The position numbers and the translations under genes were made by a program. From Desulfobacteraceae bacterium (GTDB lineage Bacteria > Desulfobacterota > Desulfobacteria > Desulfobacterales > SURF-15), in NCBI GenBank assembly GCA_003599475.1, contig QZKK01000114.1, forward strand, positions 1 through 17,581: 17,581 bases of DNA, in the 5' to 3' direction. The notes beneath the pieces are model-generated. The model was not told the origin of the DNA. It saw only the letters and a program-made list of their open reading frames with translations, and did not search any database. Shown here in pieces: positions 6,791-14,869 of the stretch. Within the stretch, counting starts at the first letter, position 1, and every line of letters begins with the position of its first letter.

Positions 6791-7759
6791 ATGGGAATCG
6801 TTAGATTTATTATTCGGCGGCTGATCTTCATGGTGGTGCTGGTCGTCGGGGTCAGCGTCCTGATCTTTTTCATGGTCAATGCCATCGGCAACCCGATTGA
6901 TATTCTGCTGGCTGAAAGACCCGGGGTGACACCCGAAATCATTGAAATCGTAAAAAAATATTACCGTCTGGACCGAAGCCTCACCGAGCAGTACATCACG
7001 TGGCTGGGCAACGTGGTCCAACTCGATTTCGGAACCAGCATCATCTACAACCAGCCGGTAAAGGATCTGCTGGTCACCTGGGGCTGGGAGACCATGAAGA
7101 TTCAGGTCACCGCTATCCTCATCTCCCTGGGGCTGGCCATCTTTATCGGAGTCACCGCCGCCACCCGGCAGTACTCGAAAATCGACTTCAGCGTCATGAG
7201 CGCAGCGCTCCTGGGCCGATCGCTGCCCGGCTTCTTTTTAGGGATTCTTCTGATCCTGATCTTTTCCTACTGGCTGGGGATCTTCCCGAGCTACGGCGCC
7301 TATTCCACCCGGGGAATGTTCATGGGAAGCGCCCTTCTGGACAGTCTCTGGCACATGGTGCTTCCCGTATCGATGCTGGCCTATTTCAACACGGCAACCC
7401 TTACCCTGCTGATCCGCTCGAACATGGTGGATATTCTGCGCCAGGACTTTATCATGGCGGCAAGGGCCAGCGGACTCAAATCCAGCCATGTGGTCTACCG
7501 GCATGCCCTCAAAAACGCCTTCATACCGGCGCTGACCTACCTGGCCATACTCTTCGGGCTGATGCTGGGAACCGCTCCGGTGACCGAAACCATCTTCACC
7601 TGGCCCGGTTTGGGATATCTTTATATTACGGCCATCCAGCAGCTCGATTTCCCGGTGATCATGGGAATCAACCTGATCATCACGATCATGCTGGTCACGG
7701 CCAATCTGCTGACCGATATCGCATATGTTTTCATCGATCCGCGAATCAGGCTGGAATGA
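6791..7759 (+). CDS. ABC transporter permease, DppB/OppB type
   Basis: An inner-membrane permease of 322 residues, the usual DppB length. The N-terminus (IVRFIIRRLIFMVVLVVGVSV) is the first membrane helix, followed by a periplasmic loop with YYRLDRSLTEQYITWL and LDFGTSI, both typical of the family. The EAA loop that contacts the ATPases is at about residues 222-241 (MAARASGLKSSHVVYRHALK). The C-terminal part has TAPVTETIFTWPGLGYL, another hallmark. It pairs with the DppC-type permease that starts 3 bases after its stop. The ATG at 6791 has GGGG about 9 bases upstream; the TTG at 6785 is too close to that site. The transported solute is probably a peptide, opine or amino-acid derivative, judging only from family and context. 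Confidence 0.95.
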   Translation: MGIVRFIIRRLIFMVVLVVGVSVLIFFMVNAIGNPIDILLAERPGVTPEIIEIVKKYYRLDRSLTEQYITWLGNVVQLDFGTSIIYNQPVKDLLVTWGWETMKIQVTAILISLGLAIFIGVTAATRQYSKIDFSVMSAALLGRSLPGFFLGILLILIFSYWLGIFPSYGAYSTRGMFMGSALLDSLWHMVLPVSMLAYFNTATLTLLIRSNMVDILRQDFIMAARASGLKSSHVVYRHALKNAFIPALTYLAILFGLMLGTAPVTETIFTWPGLGYLYITAIQQLDFPVIMGINLIITIMLVTANLLTDIAYVFIDPRIRLE

Positions 7760-7762
7760 ATC

Positions 7763-8755
7763 ATGGAAAGCAGACAGATCGACAAACAGATCGCCAATAA
7801 GATCGACAAAAAAACGGATATGGGAGTAAAACGGCCCTCCGGAGGCCCCGGAGAGATCGGATCCCGGAAACATGGAATGTGGGCCTTGGGGTGGCAGCGT
7901 TTCAAGCGCAACAGAACCGGTAAGGTCGGACTGGCTCTGGTCAGCGTGGTGGTCTTTTTCGGCTTCTTAGGGCCCTTTGTCGCCCCGTACCATCCGGACG
8001 ACCAGTCGGCGATGCTGGAATTTCGATCCAAGGCGCCCCCCAGCTTCAAGAACCTTCTCGGAACCGATCGCATGGGATACGATGTCGCCTCCCGCGTCAT
8101 CTACGGCGCCCCAACGGCGCTTGTGGTCGGACTCGGCTCGATGGCGATCGCCGCAATCCTCGGGATCATCATGGGTGGATTCAGCGGATATATCGGCGGC
8201 ATGGCAGACGAGCTGCTCATGCGGTTTACGGAGTTTTTTCTCGTCATTCCCATCTTCATCGTCATTTTGATCATCGTTCGGATCTTCGGCATCGTGGTGA
8301 TCGGAACGGCGCTGGAGAAAATCCCTTATCTGAATCTTTCCACCATCATCGTCATCCTGGGGGTGTTCGGCTGGCCTCCCATCGCCCGGATTGCCAGGGC
8401 CGAGTTCCTGCGTTTGAAGGAGATGGAATTCGTCGAGGCCGCACGCTGCATCGGCGTCAGCCGTGCCGGGATCATTTTTCGACATATCCTGCCGAACGCA
8501 ATGCCGTCTCTGATCGTCCTTATCGCACTGGGCATCGGCGGCTCCATTCTGATGGAAGCAATGATCAGCTTCCTGGGATTCGGCGACCCCAAAGCGATCA
8601 GCTGGGGGCAGCTCCTTTACTTCAACTACGAGTTCCTGAAAATCGCCCCCTGGGCTTCAATCGCTCCCGGGGTTGCAATTTTCATCACGGTCCTGGGCTT
8701 CAATCTGCTGGCGGACGGGTTGACAGACGCCTTCAACCCCCGATTAAAAGAATAG
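7763..8755 (+). CDS. ABC transporter permease, DppC/OppC type
   Basis: The second membrane subunit of the importer, 330 residues. After a first helix (about 55-73) come LLGTDRMGYDVASRVIYGA (98-116), the canonical DppC periplasmic motif, and an EAA loop at about 223-242 (FVEAARCIGVSRAGIIFRHI). The end, GFNLLADGLTDAFNPRLK, is typical. Oddly, the first 38 residues are hydrophilic and partly repetitive (RQIDKQIANKIDKKTD); family members often start close to residue 39, an in-frame Met at 7877. Neither start has a strong ribosome site, so the N-terminus is uncertain. The ATG at 7763 lies 3 bases after the DppB-like stop, which favours coupling. Confidence 0.94.
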   Translation: MESRQIDKQIANKIDKKTDMGVKRPSGGPGEIGSRKHGMWALGWQRFKRNRTGKVGLALVSVVVFFGFLGPFVAPYHPDDQSAMLEFRSKAPPSFKNLLGTDRMGYDVASRVIYGAPTALVVGLGSMAIAAILGIIMGGFSGYIGGMADELLMRFTEFFLVIPIFIVILIIVRIFGIVVIGTALEKIPYLNLSTIIVILGVFGWPPIARIARAEFLRLKEMEFVEAARCIGVSRAGIIFRHILPNAMPSLIVLIALGIGGSILMEAMISFLGFGDPKAISWGQLLYFNYEFLKIAPWASIAPGVAIFITVLGFNLLADGLTDAFNPRLKE

Positions 8756-8889
8756 GAGTAGCCGTTCACGGGTTCAGGGTTGAATCAGAATCAAGGGCAT
8801 AGAGAAGGGGGCATGGCGCACAAGGAAAAATTTTGGGTTCGATCACTGCTTTGCGCGATGGTCTTTGCTGTGGGTATGGACCTCGAAAC

Positions 8890-8937
8890 ATCGAACCTCT
8901 TAACGGTGAACTTTGAACACTGAACCTCTGAACACTT
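8890..8937. repeat. TGAAC-rich intergenic repeat in the operon
   Basis: The 193-base gap between the second permease and the first ATPase gene ends in an array of GAAC-containing units with a period of about 7-8 bases: CGAACCTC, TGAACTT, TGAACAC, TGAACCTC, TGAACAC. The rest of the gap (8756-8889) has no coding signal. The spacer breaks an otherwise tight transporter operon. It shows no clear terminator, so read-through is likely. Confidence 0.65.
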
Positions 8938-8948
8938 GCAGGCGATGA

Positions 8949-9974
8949 ATGGGTCAATCGACGGCAAATAACAGTCTTCTGCTCGACGTCAAGGGTCTCC
9001 GCGTTCATTTCTATACCGGCTCAGGGATCGTGAAAGCGGTAGACGGGGTGTCCTTCGGGATCAAGCCCGGCCAAACCCTCGGGCTGGTCGGGGAGTCTGG
9101 CAGCGGCAAGACCATTTCGAGCCTGAGTCTGCTGCGCCTCATCCCGCGCCCCGGAAAGATCATCTCCGGCCGGATCGATTTCCAGAACGGAAACATCGTG
9201 GAGAAAAGCGAAGCGGAGATGGTCAAGATCCGCGGGAAAAAAATCTCCATGATCTTTCAGAACCCCGCCTATTCGCTGAACCCGATCTACACAATCGGGG
9301 ACCAGCTGGGCGAGATTCTGATCTGGCACGAAAAGATCGGCCGCAGGGAAGCCAATGAACGGGTGGCCGAATTGCTGCGGCTGGTCGGCATCACCGACCC
9401 TGGAAGCCGCATCCGGCAGTTTCCCCACGAATTGAGCGGCGGGATGAAGCAGCGGGTCTGCGTCGCCCGGGCGCTGCTCTGCAACCCGGCCCTGGTGCTG
9501 GCCGACGAGCCAACCACAAACCTCGATGTGACCATCCAGGCTCAGATCCTCGACCTTCTGGCGGAGCTGAAGGACCGATTTCATATGGCCATGATCCTGG
9601 TGACCCACGACATGGGGGTGGTCGCACGCATGGCGGACCGGATCACTGTGATGTATGCAGGCCGGATCTGCGAGACCTCGGATGCCAGGACCATTTTCAT
9701 GGACCCCCGCCACCCGTACACGGCGGCGCTTCTTTCCACCATGCCAAGAGTCGATCAAAGCTATTCCCGGACCGAAGCACGGAGGCTGACGGTCATCTCC
9801 GGCCGGATCCCCAATCTGATCGACCCGCCGAGCGGGTGCCGTTTTCATCCCCGGTGCCCGCACGCGGAAGAAGTCTGCAGCGACATCATGCCCGAACCGC
9901 TGGAGATCGCAGACGATCATTTCGTCAGCTGCCATTTGTTCGGCCGGCCCGAAGCGGAAGCTCAAGAGGGGTAG
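8949..9974 (+). CDS. ABC transporter ATP-binding protein, DppD/OppD type
   Basis: A cytoplasmic ATPase subunit of 341 residues. Walker A is GESGSGKT (48-55), the Q-loop is MIFQNP (Gln104), the signature is LSGGMK (162-167), Walker B is LVLADE (182-187) and the switch His is His220 in LVTHDM. The C-terminal oligopeptide-transporter extension is present, with PPSGCRFHPRCPHAEEVC and its conserved cysteines, which some OppD/DppD relatives use to bind an iron-sulfur cluster. The ribosome site before the ATG is weak (CAGG), and the gene follows a repeat-filled gap, unlike its neighbours. It works as a heterodimer with the next gene product. Confidence 0.95.
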   Translation: MGQSTANNSLLLDVKGLRVHFYTGSGIVKAVDGVSFGIKPGQTLGLVGESGSGKTISSLSLLRLIPRPGKIISGRIDFQNGNIVEKSEAEMVKIRGKKISMIFQNPAYSLNPIYTIGDQLGEILIWHEKIGRREANERVAELLRLVGITDPGSRIRQFPHELSGGMKQRVCVARALLCNPALVLADEPTTNLDVTIQAQILDLLAELKDRFHMAMILVTHDMGVVARMADRITVMYAGRICETSDARTIFMDPRHPYTAALLSTMPRVDQSYSRTEARRLTVISGRIPNLIDPPSGCRFHPRCPHAEEVCSDIMPEPLEIADDHFVSCHLFGRPEAEAQEG

Positions 9975-9977
9975 CAG

Positions 9978-10970
9978 ATGGCAGAACTGCAAGATATCAT
10001 CCGCATCGAAAAGCTGATCAAACTGTATCCGGTGATGAGAAGGGGGATCTTCCGCTCCAGGGAAGTCGGGGTCATCCGGGCGGTGGACAATATCTCCTTT
10101 TCCATCCGAAAAGGGGAGACACTTGGGCTTGTCGGCGAAAGCGGGTGCGGTAAAACAACCACGGCGAGAGCCATGCTCTACTTGACCCGGCCGACCTCGG
10201 GAAGCGCCTATTTCAATGGAAAGGACATCCTGAAGGTCTTTGCAAGCGGCGACAAAGAGGAGATATTTAAAATCCGGCGCAGGCTCCAGTATGTCTTTCA
10301 GGACCCTTACCTTTCGCTCAATCCTCGCTGGAGCATCGCCGAAACGATTCTGGAGCCGTTCCGCGTTCACCGCCACCTGCCGCAGAAGGAACGGGAGAAC
10401 CGTTTAATCGAACTGCTCGAGCTTGTCGGACTCGAACGATATCACGCCTGGCGATACCCCCACGAGTTTTCCGGCGGGCAGCGCCAGCGGGTCGGGATTG
10501 CCCGGGCGCTCGCTGTGGAACCGCAGTTTCTGATCTGCGATGAACCGGTCTCCTCCCTGGATGTTTCGGTGCGTGCTCAGATCCTCAACCTGCTGGTCGA
10601 GCTTCAGGAAAAACTTTCTCTAACCTACCTCTACATTTCCCACGATCTGAGCTCGGTGCGCTTCATCAGCAACCGTGTAGCGGTGATGTACCTTGGGAAA
10701 ATCGTCGAAATCGCCGATGTGGACGAGCTCTTTGCCCATCCGCTGCACCATTATACCAATGCGCTGCTGGGGGCGATTCCGGTTCCAAACCCCGACGCCA
10801 AGACGGGTCGCAGCACCCTGAAGGGGGAAGTCCCGAGCGCCATGAACCCACCGCCCGGCTGCCGCTTCCATCCTCGCTGCGAGGCGGCGCTTCCGCAATG
10901 CAGCGAAATTGTGCCCGAGCTCGAAAAAGCCGGAGACCGCCACCTGGTTGCCTGCCATAATCCCAGGTAG
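9978..10970 (+). CDS. ABC transporter ATP-binding protein, DppF/OppF type
   Basis: The partner ATPase, 330 residues. Walker A is GESGCGKT (53-60), the Q-loop Gln is 108 in YVFQDP, the signature is FSGGQRQR (164-171), Walker B is FLICDE (184-189) and the switch His is 222 in YISHDL. The C-terminal extension reads PPPGCRFHPRCEAALPQC. The start is 3 bases after the previous stop, with AGAGGGG upstream. It is the last gene of the operon and converges on a minus-strand gene. A possible hairpin overlaps its stop codon. Confidence 0.95.
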   Translation: MAELQDIIRIEKLIKLYPVMRRGIFRSREVGVIRAVDNISFSIRKGETLGLVGESGCGKTTTARAMLYLTRPTSGSAYFNGKDILKVFASGDKEEIFKIRRRLQYVFQDPYLSLNPRWSIAETILEPFRVHRHLPQKERENRLIELLELVGLERYHAWRYPHEFSGGQRQRVGIARALAVEPQFLICDEPVSSLDVSVRAQILNLLVELQEKLSLTYLYISHDLSSVRFISNRVAVMYLGKIVEIADVDELFAHPLHHYTNALLGAIPVPNPDAKTGRSTLKGEVPSAMNPPPGCRFHPRCEAALPQCSEIVPELEKAGDRHLVACHNPR

Positions 10971-11001
10971 GCCGTGTCTTAAAGAAACCTTTGATACGGC
11001 C
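10970..11001. terminator. Possible bidirectional terminator between convergent genes
   Basis: GGCCGTGTC (10970-10978) can pair with GATACGGCC (10993-11001), giving a 9-bp stem with one G-U pair, and AAAG/CTTT can extend pairing inside the loop. It lies exactly between two convergent stop codons. It lacks a T run on either side, so it could instead be a processing or stability hairpin. Confidence 0.4.
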
Positions 11002-11029
11002 CAGAACTGATGCGACTGCCGGAGTAGCC

Positions 11030-12445
11030 TTATGTATCCAGCAGCTCCTTGTGCTCGGCCAAAACGGCAAGCGGAATCGGTTTGACCGGAGGCCGCGGGT
11101 TCAGGTAGACGATATCCGAGGCCGGAACCCGCTTTTCCCTGGCGATGATCTCCTGAAGCGCCGGTGCGCACATCCGACCCTGGCAGTTTCCCATCCCCAT
11201 TCGGGTCATCCGTTTGATCTCATTCATATCGGTGGCGCCGTTTTGAAGCGCTTCCCGGATCTCCGCAAGGGTAAGCTCCTCGCATCTGCAGACGATCGTA
11301 TCGTCCTTTGCCAGCTCGTAGAGCCCGGGTCTAGGCATCGATATTTCATCCAGCACCCGGCGGAGCCGCTTCAATCCGGCCAGGCGCTTCCGGCTGGGCT
11401 CCGCCCGCTTTGCGGCTTCTTCAGGGGAGAGATACCCCAGGGATCGGGCAGCGTCGATCCCGGCGATGCGGCCCTCTTCGAGGGCAACCATGCTGCCTGC
11501 AATACCGGTGCAGTCTCCGGCGGAATAGATATCGGAGACGCTGGTCTGCATGTCTTCTGAAAGAACCGGAATCCAGCCGCCCAGAAGCGGTTCGTATCGA
11601 TGCTCGCACCGGGCCATCCGGGTCAGTTCAGTCGACGGCACAAAGCCGTACCCGATGCAGATCGTGTCCACGGAAAGCGTTCGCTCCGTCCCGGGCTTGG
11701 GACGCCAGGATCGGTCCACCTCGGCCACGACCGCCTCTTCCACCTTTCCGTCGCCCCTTGCTTCGACGATGATATGCTTCCGCCACAGCGGAATTCGGGC
11801 CAACCGAACCCCCATCAAGTAATGCATCGCGTCGGAAAGAAGCTGCCACTGCCCCCAGGTAGCCCCGAGCAGCCGCGGCCAGCTATCGATGCGGCCCGCT
11901 TCCACGATGGCCGCCACGTGCCCCCCGGCTTTGGCGATCTGATTGGCCAGCGCAAGCTGAAGCGGGCCTGTTCCGGCCAGCAGGATGCTCTCCCCGGGGA
12001 GGACCCGCTGTATTTTGACCATGCGCTGAGCTCCTCCTGCGGTAAATACGCCTGGAAGCGTCCACCCGGGAAACGGGACAGGTCGATCGTAGGCTCCCGC
12101 TGCAATGATCAGTTTCCGGTAACGTACGCTTTGGGATTCCTCGCCCCTGAGGAAGGCCAGTTCGCGGTCCGGAAAGATGCCCCAGACCAGGGCCTGGTCC
12201 AGGTAGTCGATCTTCAACCGGATGGAGTCGAATTCAGCCAGCAGCTTCTGCCCCCTCAGGTAGTCGCGGCCCAGCGTTCCTGGATCGGTCACCTGGTAGC
12301 CGGCGGCGAGCTGGCGATAGATTTGTCCTCCGGGCTTTTCGTTTTCATCCAGGAGAGTCACGGAGGCCCCGGCCCGAACCGCCTCGATCGCCGCGGCAAG
12401 ACCCGCAGGTCCCGAACCGAGAATCATCAGCTCGATTTCTTTCAC
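11030..12445 (-). CDS. FAD/NAD(P)-type oxidoreductase with C-terminal BFD [2Fe-2S] domain (HcnB-like alpha subunit)
   Basis: This 471-residue protein has an N-terminal FAD-binding motif, LGSGPAG (G10, G12, G15), a second dinucleotide fold at LLAGTGPLQLA (about 156-166), and the FAD motif IYSAGDCTGIAGS (about 306-317). The C-terminal BFD-like domain has Cys386, Cys388, Cys421 and Cys426 (C-x-C-x32-C-x4-C), which should hold a [2Fe-2S] cluster. This architecture is shared by HcnB, sarcosine oxidase alpha and opine/hydroxyproline dehydrogenase alpha subunits, which pass electrons from a DAO-type beta subunit to an acceptor. The GTG at 12445 is chosen because it overlaps the stop of the upstream [2Fe-2S] gene in a GTGA pair. 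The longer frame to 12556 would read through that gene. Which of the two DAO-type proteins it pairs with is unknown. Confidence 0.92.
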   Translation of the reverse strand: MKEIELMILGSGPAGLAAAIEAVRAGASVTLLDENEKPGGQIYRQLAAGYQVTDPGTLGRDYLRGQKLLAEFDSIRLKIDYLDQALVWGIFPDRELAFLRGEESQSVRYRKLIIAAGAYDRPVPFPGWTLPGVFTAGGAQRMVKIQRVLPGESILLAGTGPLQLALANQIAKAGGHVAAIVEAGRIDSWPRLLGATWGQWQLLSDAMHYLMGVRLARIPLWRKHIIVEARGDGKVEEAVVAEVDRSWRPKPGTERTLSVDTICIGYGFVPSTELTRMARCEHRYEPLLGGWIPVLSEDMQTSVSDIYSAGDCTGIAGSMVALEEGRIAGIDAARSLGYLSPEEAAKRAEPSRKRLAGLKRLRRVLDEISMPRPGLYELAKDDTIVCRCEELTLAEIREALQNGATDMNEIKRMTRMGMGNCQGRMCAPALQEIIAREKRVPASDIVYLNPRPPVKPIPLAVLAEHKELLDT

Positions 12446-12753
12446 CTTTCCACCCCCAATCGGCCCAGCCCCTCCTGGGTCTCCACCCGGCATCCGGGCG
12501 TTGCGGGTGTCTGGCAGGCGCGGGTGTTCGGGACTCCGTCGATGATCATCATGCATTCATAGCAGAGGCCGATTCCGCAGTACATCCCGCGGGGATGCCC
12601 ATTCCGGACGGTCCGGCGGAAGGTCTTCCGGCCGGCGGCGATCAGTGCCGCAGCGACGGTCTCCCCTTCGTAGGCCGTAATTTTTTCACCGTCCACCTCG
12701 ATTTCGAATTGCCTTCCCCGCTTGACTCCTTTTTCCACTCTTCGATCTGCCAT
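12442..12753 (-). CDS. Small [2Fe-2S] protein (HcnA-like gamma subunit)
   Basis: A 103-residue ferredoxin-like protein with Cys59, Cys64, Cys67 and Cys80 (C-x4-C-x2-C-x12-C, around YCGIGLCYEC). This is the plant-type [2Fe-2S] binding pattern of the Fer2_4 family. HcnA, and the N-terminal part of sarcosine oxidase alpha, have this domain. The ATG at 12753 has AGGAGGGG 7 bases upstream, so the longer frame beginning at 12879 is not used. The stop overlaps the next gene's GTG by GTGA, so the two are translated together in a fixed ratio. Length (103 plus 471) closely resembles the HcnA/HcnB pair as I recall it. Confidence 0.9.
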   Translation of the reverse strand: MADRRVEKGVKRGRQFEIEVDGEKITAYEGETVAAALIAAGRKTFRRTVRNGHPRGMYCGIGLCYECMMIIDGVPNTRACQTPATPGCRVETQEGLGRLGVER

Positions 12754-12977
12754 ACGTGACCCCTCCTGAAATCTTGCACCCGAATTAGACGAAGCCGAAT
12801 ACTGAAATTCATGCGGCCGCCTCCTGTGAATCGAATCAGAAGGGGCCGGAATCGTGCTGCGAATGTGTTTGGATTTCAATAGCAGAAACAGTTGTGCAAA
12901 ACAATAGAAGATGCGAGTCCTCTACACTAGGCCACCCGGCGGCGACCGGCGACATCAAGACGGCCGGAATGGTTTAC

Positions 12978-12995
12978 GCAGAGATAGCAGAGATA
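12978..12995. repeat. GCAGAGATA tandem duplication
   Basis: Two perfect adjacent copies of GCAGAGATA. The unit resembles the CACAGAG repeat at 3392-3418, suggesting the same class of spacer element. Confidence 0.6.
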
Positions 12996-13114
12996 AAGGA
13001 TGCCGAGCCACGAGCCATTCGCCGCGGATGCGAAGAAGAGTAAAAACGCCTCTAAGGGAAGGAAATCCCAACAAGGGCGGATATCACCCCGGTCATAAAA
13101 GTCGAGAAAAATCG

Positions 13115-13160
13115 TTGATTGATTGTATACTTTGCTGTAGATTTGCATTGTAATTCTACA
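13115..13160 (+). promoter_or_regulatory. Candidate promoter with overlapping dyad, upstream of the ATPase gene
   Basis: TTGATT (13115-13120) and TAGATT (13138-13143) are spaced by 17 bases and match four of six positions of each sigma-70 box. A dyad, TGTAGA (13136-13141) and TCTACA (13155-13160), overlaps the -10 box and could be an operator. The region is distinctly AT-rich compared with its surroundings. Confidence 0.35.
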
Positions 13161-13174
13161 ACAAGGTGTACATT

Positions 13175-14364
13175 ATGAAACCATTCCATGAAAAGATCAT
13201 CTCTCGTTTGCTCCGCCGGCCCGACAGATCCTTTTTCCTATTCGGCCCGCGAGGGACGGGAAAGAGCACTTGGTTGCAGCAGGTGCTTCCCGGAGTTCTT
13301 CGACTAGACCTGCTCGACGCCTCGCTTTTCCTTGAGCTTTCCCGCGACCCCCATCGCATCGAGGCCTGATTGCAGGGAACCCTGATGGAAGCTGGATCGT
13401 GCTTGATGAGATCCAAAAGATACCCATCCTGCTGGATGAAGTCCACCGCTTGATGGAATCGCGCCGCTTTCGTTTCGCGCTATGCGGCTCATCGGCACGA
13501 AAGTTGAGGCGCGGAGGCGCAAACCTCCTTGCCGGAAGGGCTTTGACCCTCTCCATGGAGAGTTTCTCGGCGGCAGAGGTGGGCGACGCCTTCGACCTGG
13601 ATTTCGCGTTGAACTGGGGAATGCTCCCTTTTGTTCACAACGAACCGGAAGCGGCCGCAGACATTCTCGCGGCTTATGTGAACACCTACCTAAAGGAGGA
13701 GTTGCAGGCGGAAGGTGTGATCCGCAACGTGCCTCCGTTTGTACGCTTTCTATCGGTGGCAGGTCAGATCAACGGACAAATCGTCAATGTACAGAACTTG
13801 TCCCGAGAGGCTGCCGTCGCCCGCAGCACGGTCGATACCTATTTTTCGGTGCTTGGGGACACGCTGGTCGGCCACATTCTTCCTGCTTGGCGGCCGGGCC
13901 TCAAGGTCCGGGAATCGACGCAACCGAAGTTCTACTGGTTTGATTCCGGGGTTGCCCGGGCCGCTGCCGGCCTGCTGCGTGATCCTCCCGATCGGTCGTG
14001 GCAGGGTGCGGCCCTTGAAACCCTAATTTACCACGAACTGCGTGTCTATAATCAGGCCAGCGGCAAACACCGCCCCCTATCTTATTACCGAACTCCTGCC
14101 GGTGTGGAGGTGGACTTTATCGTAGAGACGGCTCGTCGGAGGCCGGATAGCCCTCCTCATGTGGTGGCCATCGAAGTAAAGCGTGCCGAACGTTGGGACA
14201 GATCGTCGGATAAACCGATGCTGTCCCTTGCTCGGACTTCGGGAATCCAGGTCGACAGAATGATAGGTGTTTATTGCGGTACCCGACATTACCGATTCGA
14301 TGAGATCCACCTATACCCGGTTGTCGACTTCATTAAGGCCTTATTTGCAGGAGAGATTTTCTAA
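13175..14364 (+). pseudogene. AAA_14/DUF4143-type ATPase, broken by a one-base frameshift
   Basis: The first part, from ATG 13175, has a Walker A motif FGPRGTGKST (about 23-32) and stops at TGA 13367. Reading resumes in another frame as IAGNPDGSWIVLDEIQK, then LLDEVHRLMESRRFRFAL, GSSARKLRRGG, NLLAGRA, and a C-terminal DUF4143 part with FWFDSGV-like YWFDSGVARA, EVDFIVE and VAIEVKR. Inserting one base near 13365-13367 (restoring CTG in GAGGCC-TG-ATT) joins both into one protein of about 398 residues, the usual family length. The family comprises ATP-binding proteins with a C-terminal PD-(D/E)XK-like domain, function largely unknown, often thought to be mobile or defence-linked. The lesion lies beside a short C run, so a sequencing error is possible. 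The gene is unrelated to the catabolic genes around it. Confidence 0.88.
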
Positions 14365-14495
14365 AAGCCAGTAACCGGATGTTTGAATAAACTGTCAGCG
14401 TTCTGCGGAAGTGGTTCGCTGTGCCTCCTGCCTGATGCCTCGCCTCAATGCCGTCGCCCGCCACGTACCCCTTTACCAAAAAATGAGACCATGGT

Positions 14496-14522
14496 ATGGA
14501 ATTTAAATTTCCGATATTCCAT
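14496..14522. repeat. ATGGAAT/ATTCCAT inverted repeat
   Basis: ATGGAAT (14496-14502) and ATTCCAT (14516-14522) form a 7-bp dyad around an AT-rich centre, 50 bases before the lyase operon. It could be an operator. It also resembles the GGAAT/ATTCC repeat class at 16433-16542. Confidence 0.4.
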
Positions 14523-14571
14523 TTCGTCAACCCGCTTGTGAAATTCTGGGACATTTCTTAGGAGGTATGCC

Positions 14572-14856
14572 ATGGCAGGACAGAGCAAACACATCATCAT
14601 CGACCCTCGGGACAATGTGGCGACGGCCCTTGTGGATCTGAAGGCGGGAATCCGGGTGGAAACCGGGCAAGAGGAATTCGCCTTGCGCAAGGACATCGCT
14701 TTCGGGCACAAGTTTGCGCTCTCCGAGATACCGGAGGGGGATTTCATCGTGAAATATGGGGCCCAAATCGGCCGGGCCAAGGCCTCGATTGCGGCCGGAG
14801 AACATGTTCACGTGCACAATGTCGAGGACATCACCGACGAAGTTCGAAAAAAGTAA
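14572..14856 (+). CDS. SAF-domain protein, small subunit of a UxaA-family lyase
   Basis: A 94-residue SAF-domain protein. DPRDNVATAL (11-20), DLKAG, GHKFAL, KYGAQIGRA and AGEHVHVHN follow the conserved pattern of the small part of altronate/galactarate dehydratases and of SuyA, the small subunit of sulfolactate sulfo-lyase. In those enzymes the SAF part is separate or fused to the large subunit; here it is separate, with the large subunit starting 14 bases downstream. The start has AGGAGGT 5 bases upstream. The pair should catalyse a metal-dependent elimination on a hydroxy acid. The leaving group (water or sulfite) cannot be told from sequence alone. Confidence 0.9.
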   Translation: MAGQSKHIIIDPRDNVATALVDLKAGIRVETGQEEFALRKDIAFGHKFALSEIPEGDFIVKYGAQIGRAKASIAAGEHVHVHNVEDITDEVRKK

Positions 14857-14869
14857 GGAGAGCAAAACC

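Larger units (their letters stand above)
12754..13174. other. 421-base intergenic region, no gene found
   Basis: It lies between the divergent [2Fe-2S] gene and the broken ATPase gene, so it contains the promoters of both. It holds a perfect 9-bp tandem duplication (GCAGAGATA at 12978-12986 and 12987-12995). Short open frames on either strand have no family likeness. Confidence 0.6.

Noticed and set aside
6785..6793. TTG at 6785 as start of the DppB-type permease
   Set aside because: It sits only 3 bases after the GGGG site; the ATG at 6791 has better spacing and matches the family's N-terminus.
9021..10376. Minus-strand open frame of 451 codons opposite the two ATPase genes
   Set aside because: It spans two convincing ABC ATPase genes in antisense and shows no motif of its own.
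11600..12562. Plus-strand open frame of 320 codons opposite the HcnB-like gene
   Set aside because: Antisense shadow; no domain, no ribosome site, and the minus-strand product has intact cofactor motifs.
12660..12826. Possible upstream small frame on the minus strand starting at ATG 12812 behind CAGGAGG
   Set aside because: The ribosome-like site is good, but the frame overlaps the [2Fe-2S] gene out of phase and its product of about 46 residues resembles nothing; a leader peptide cannot be shown.
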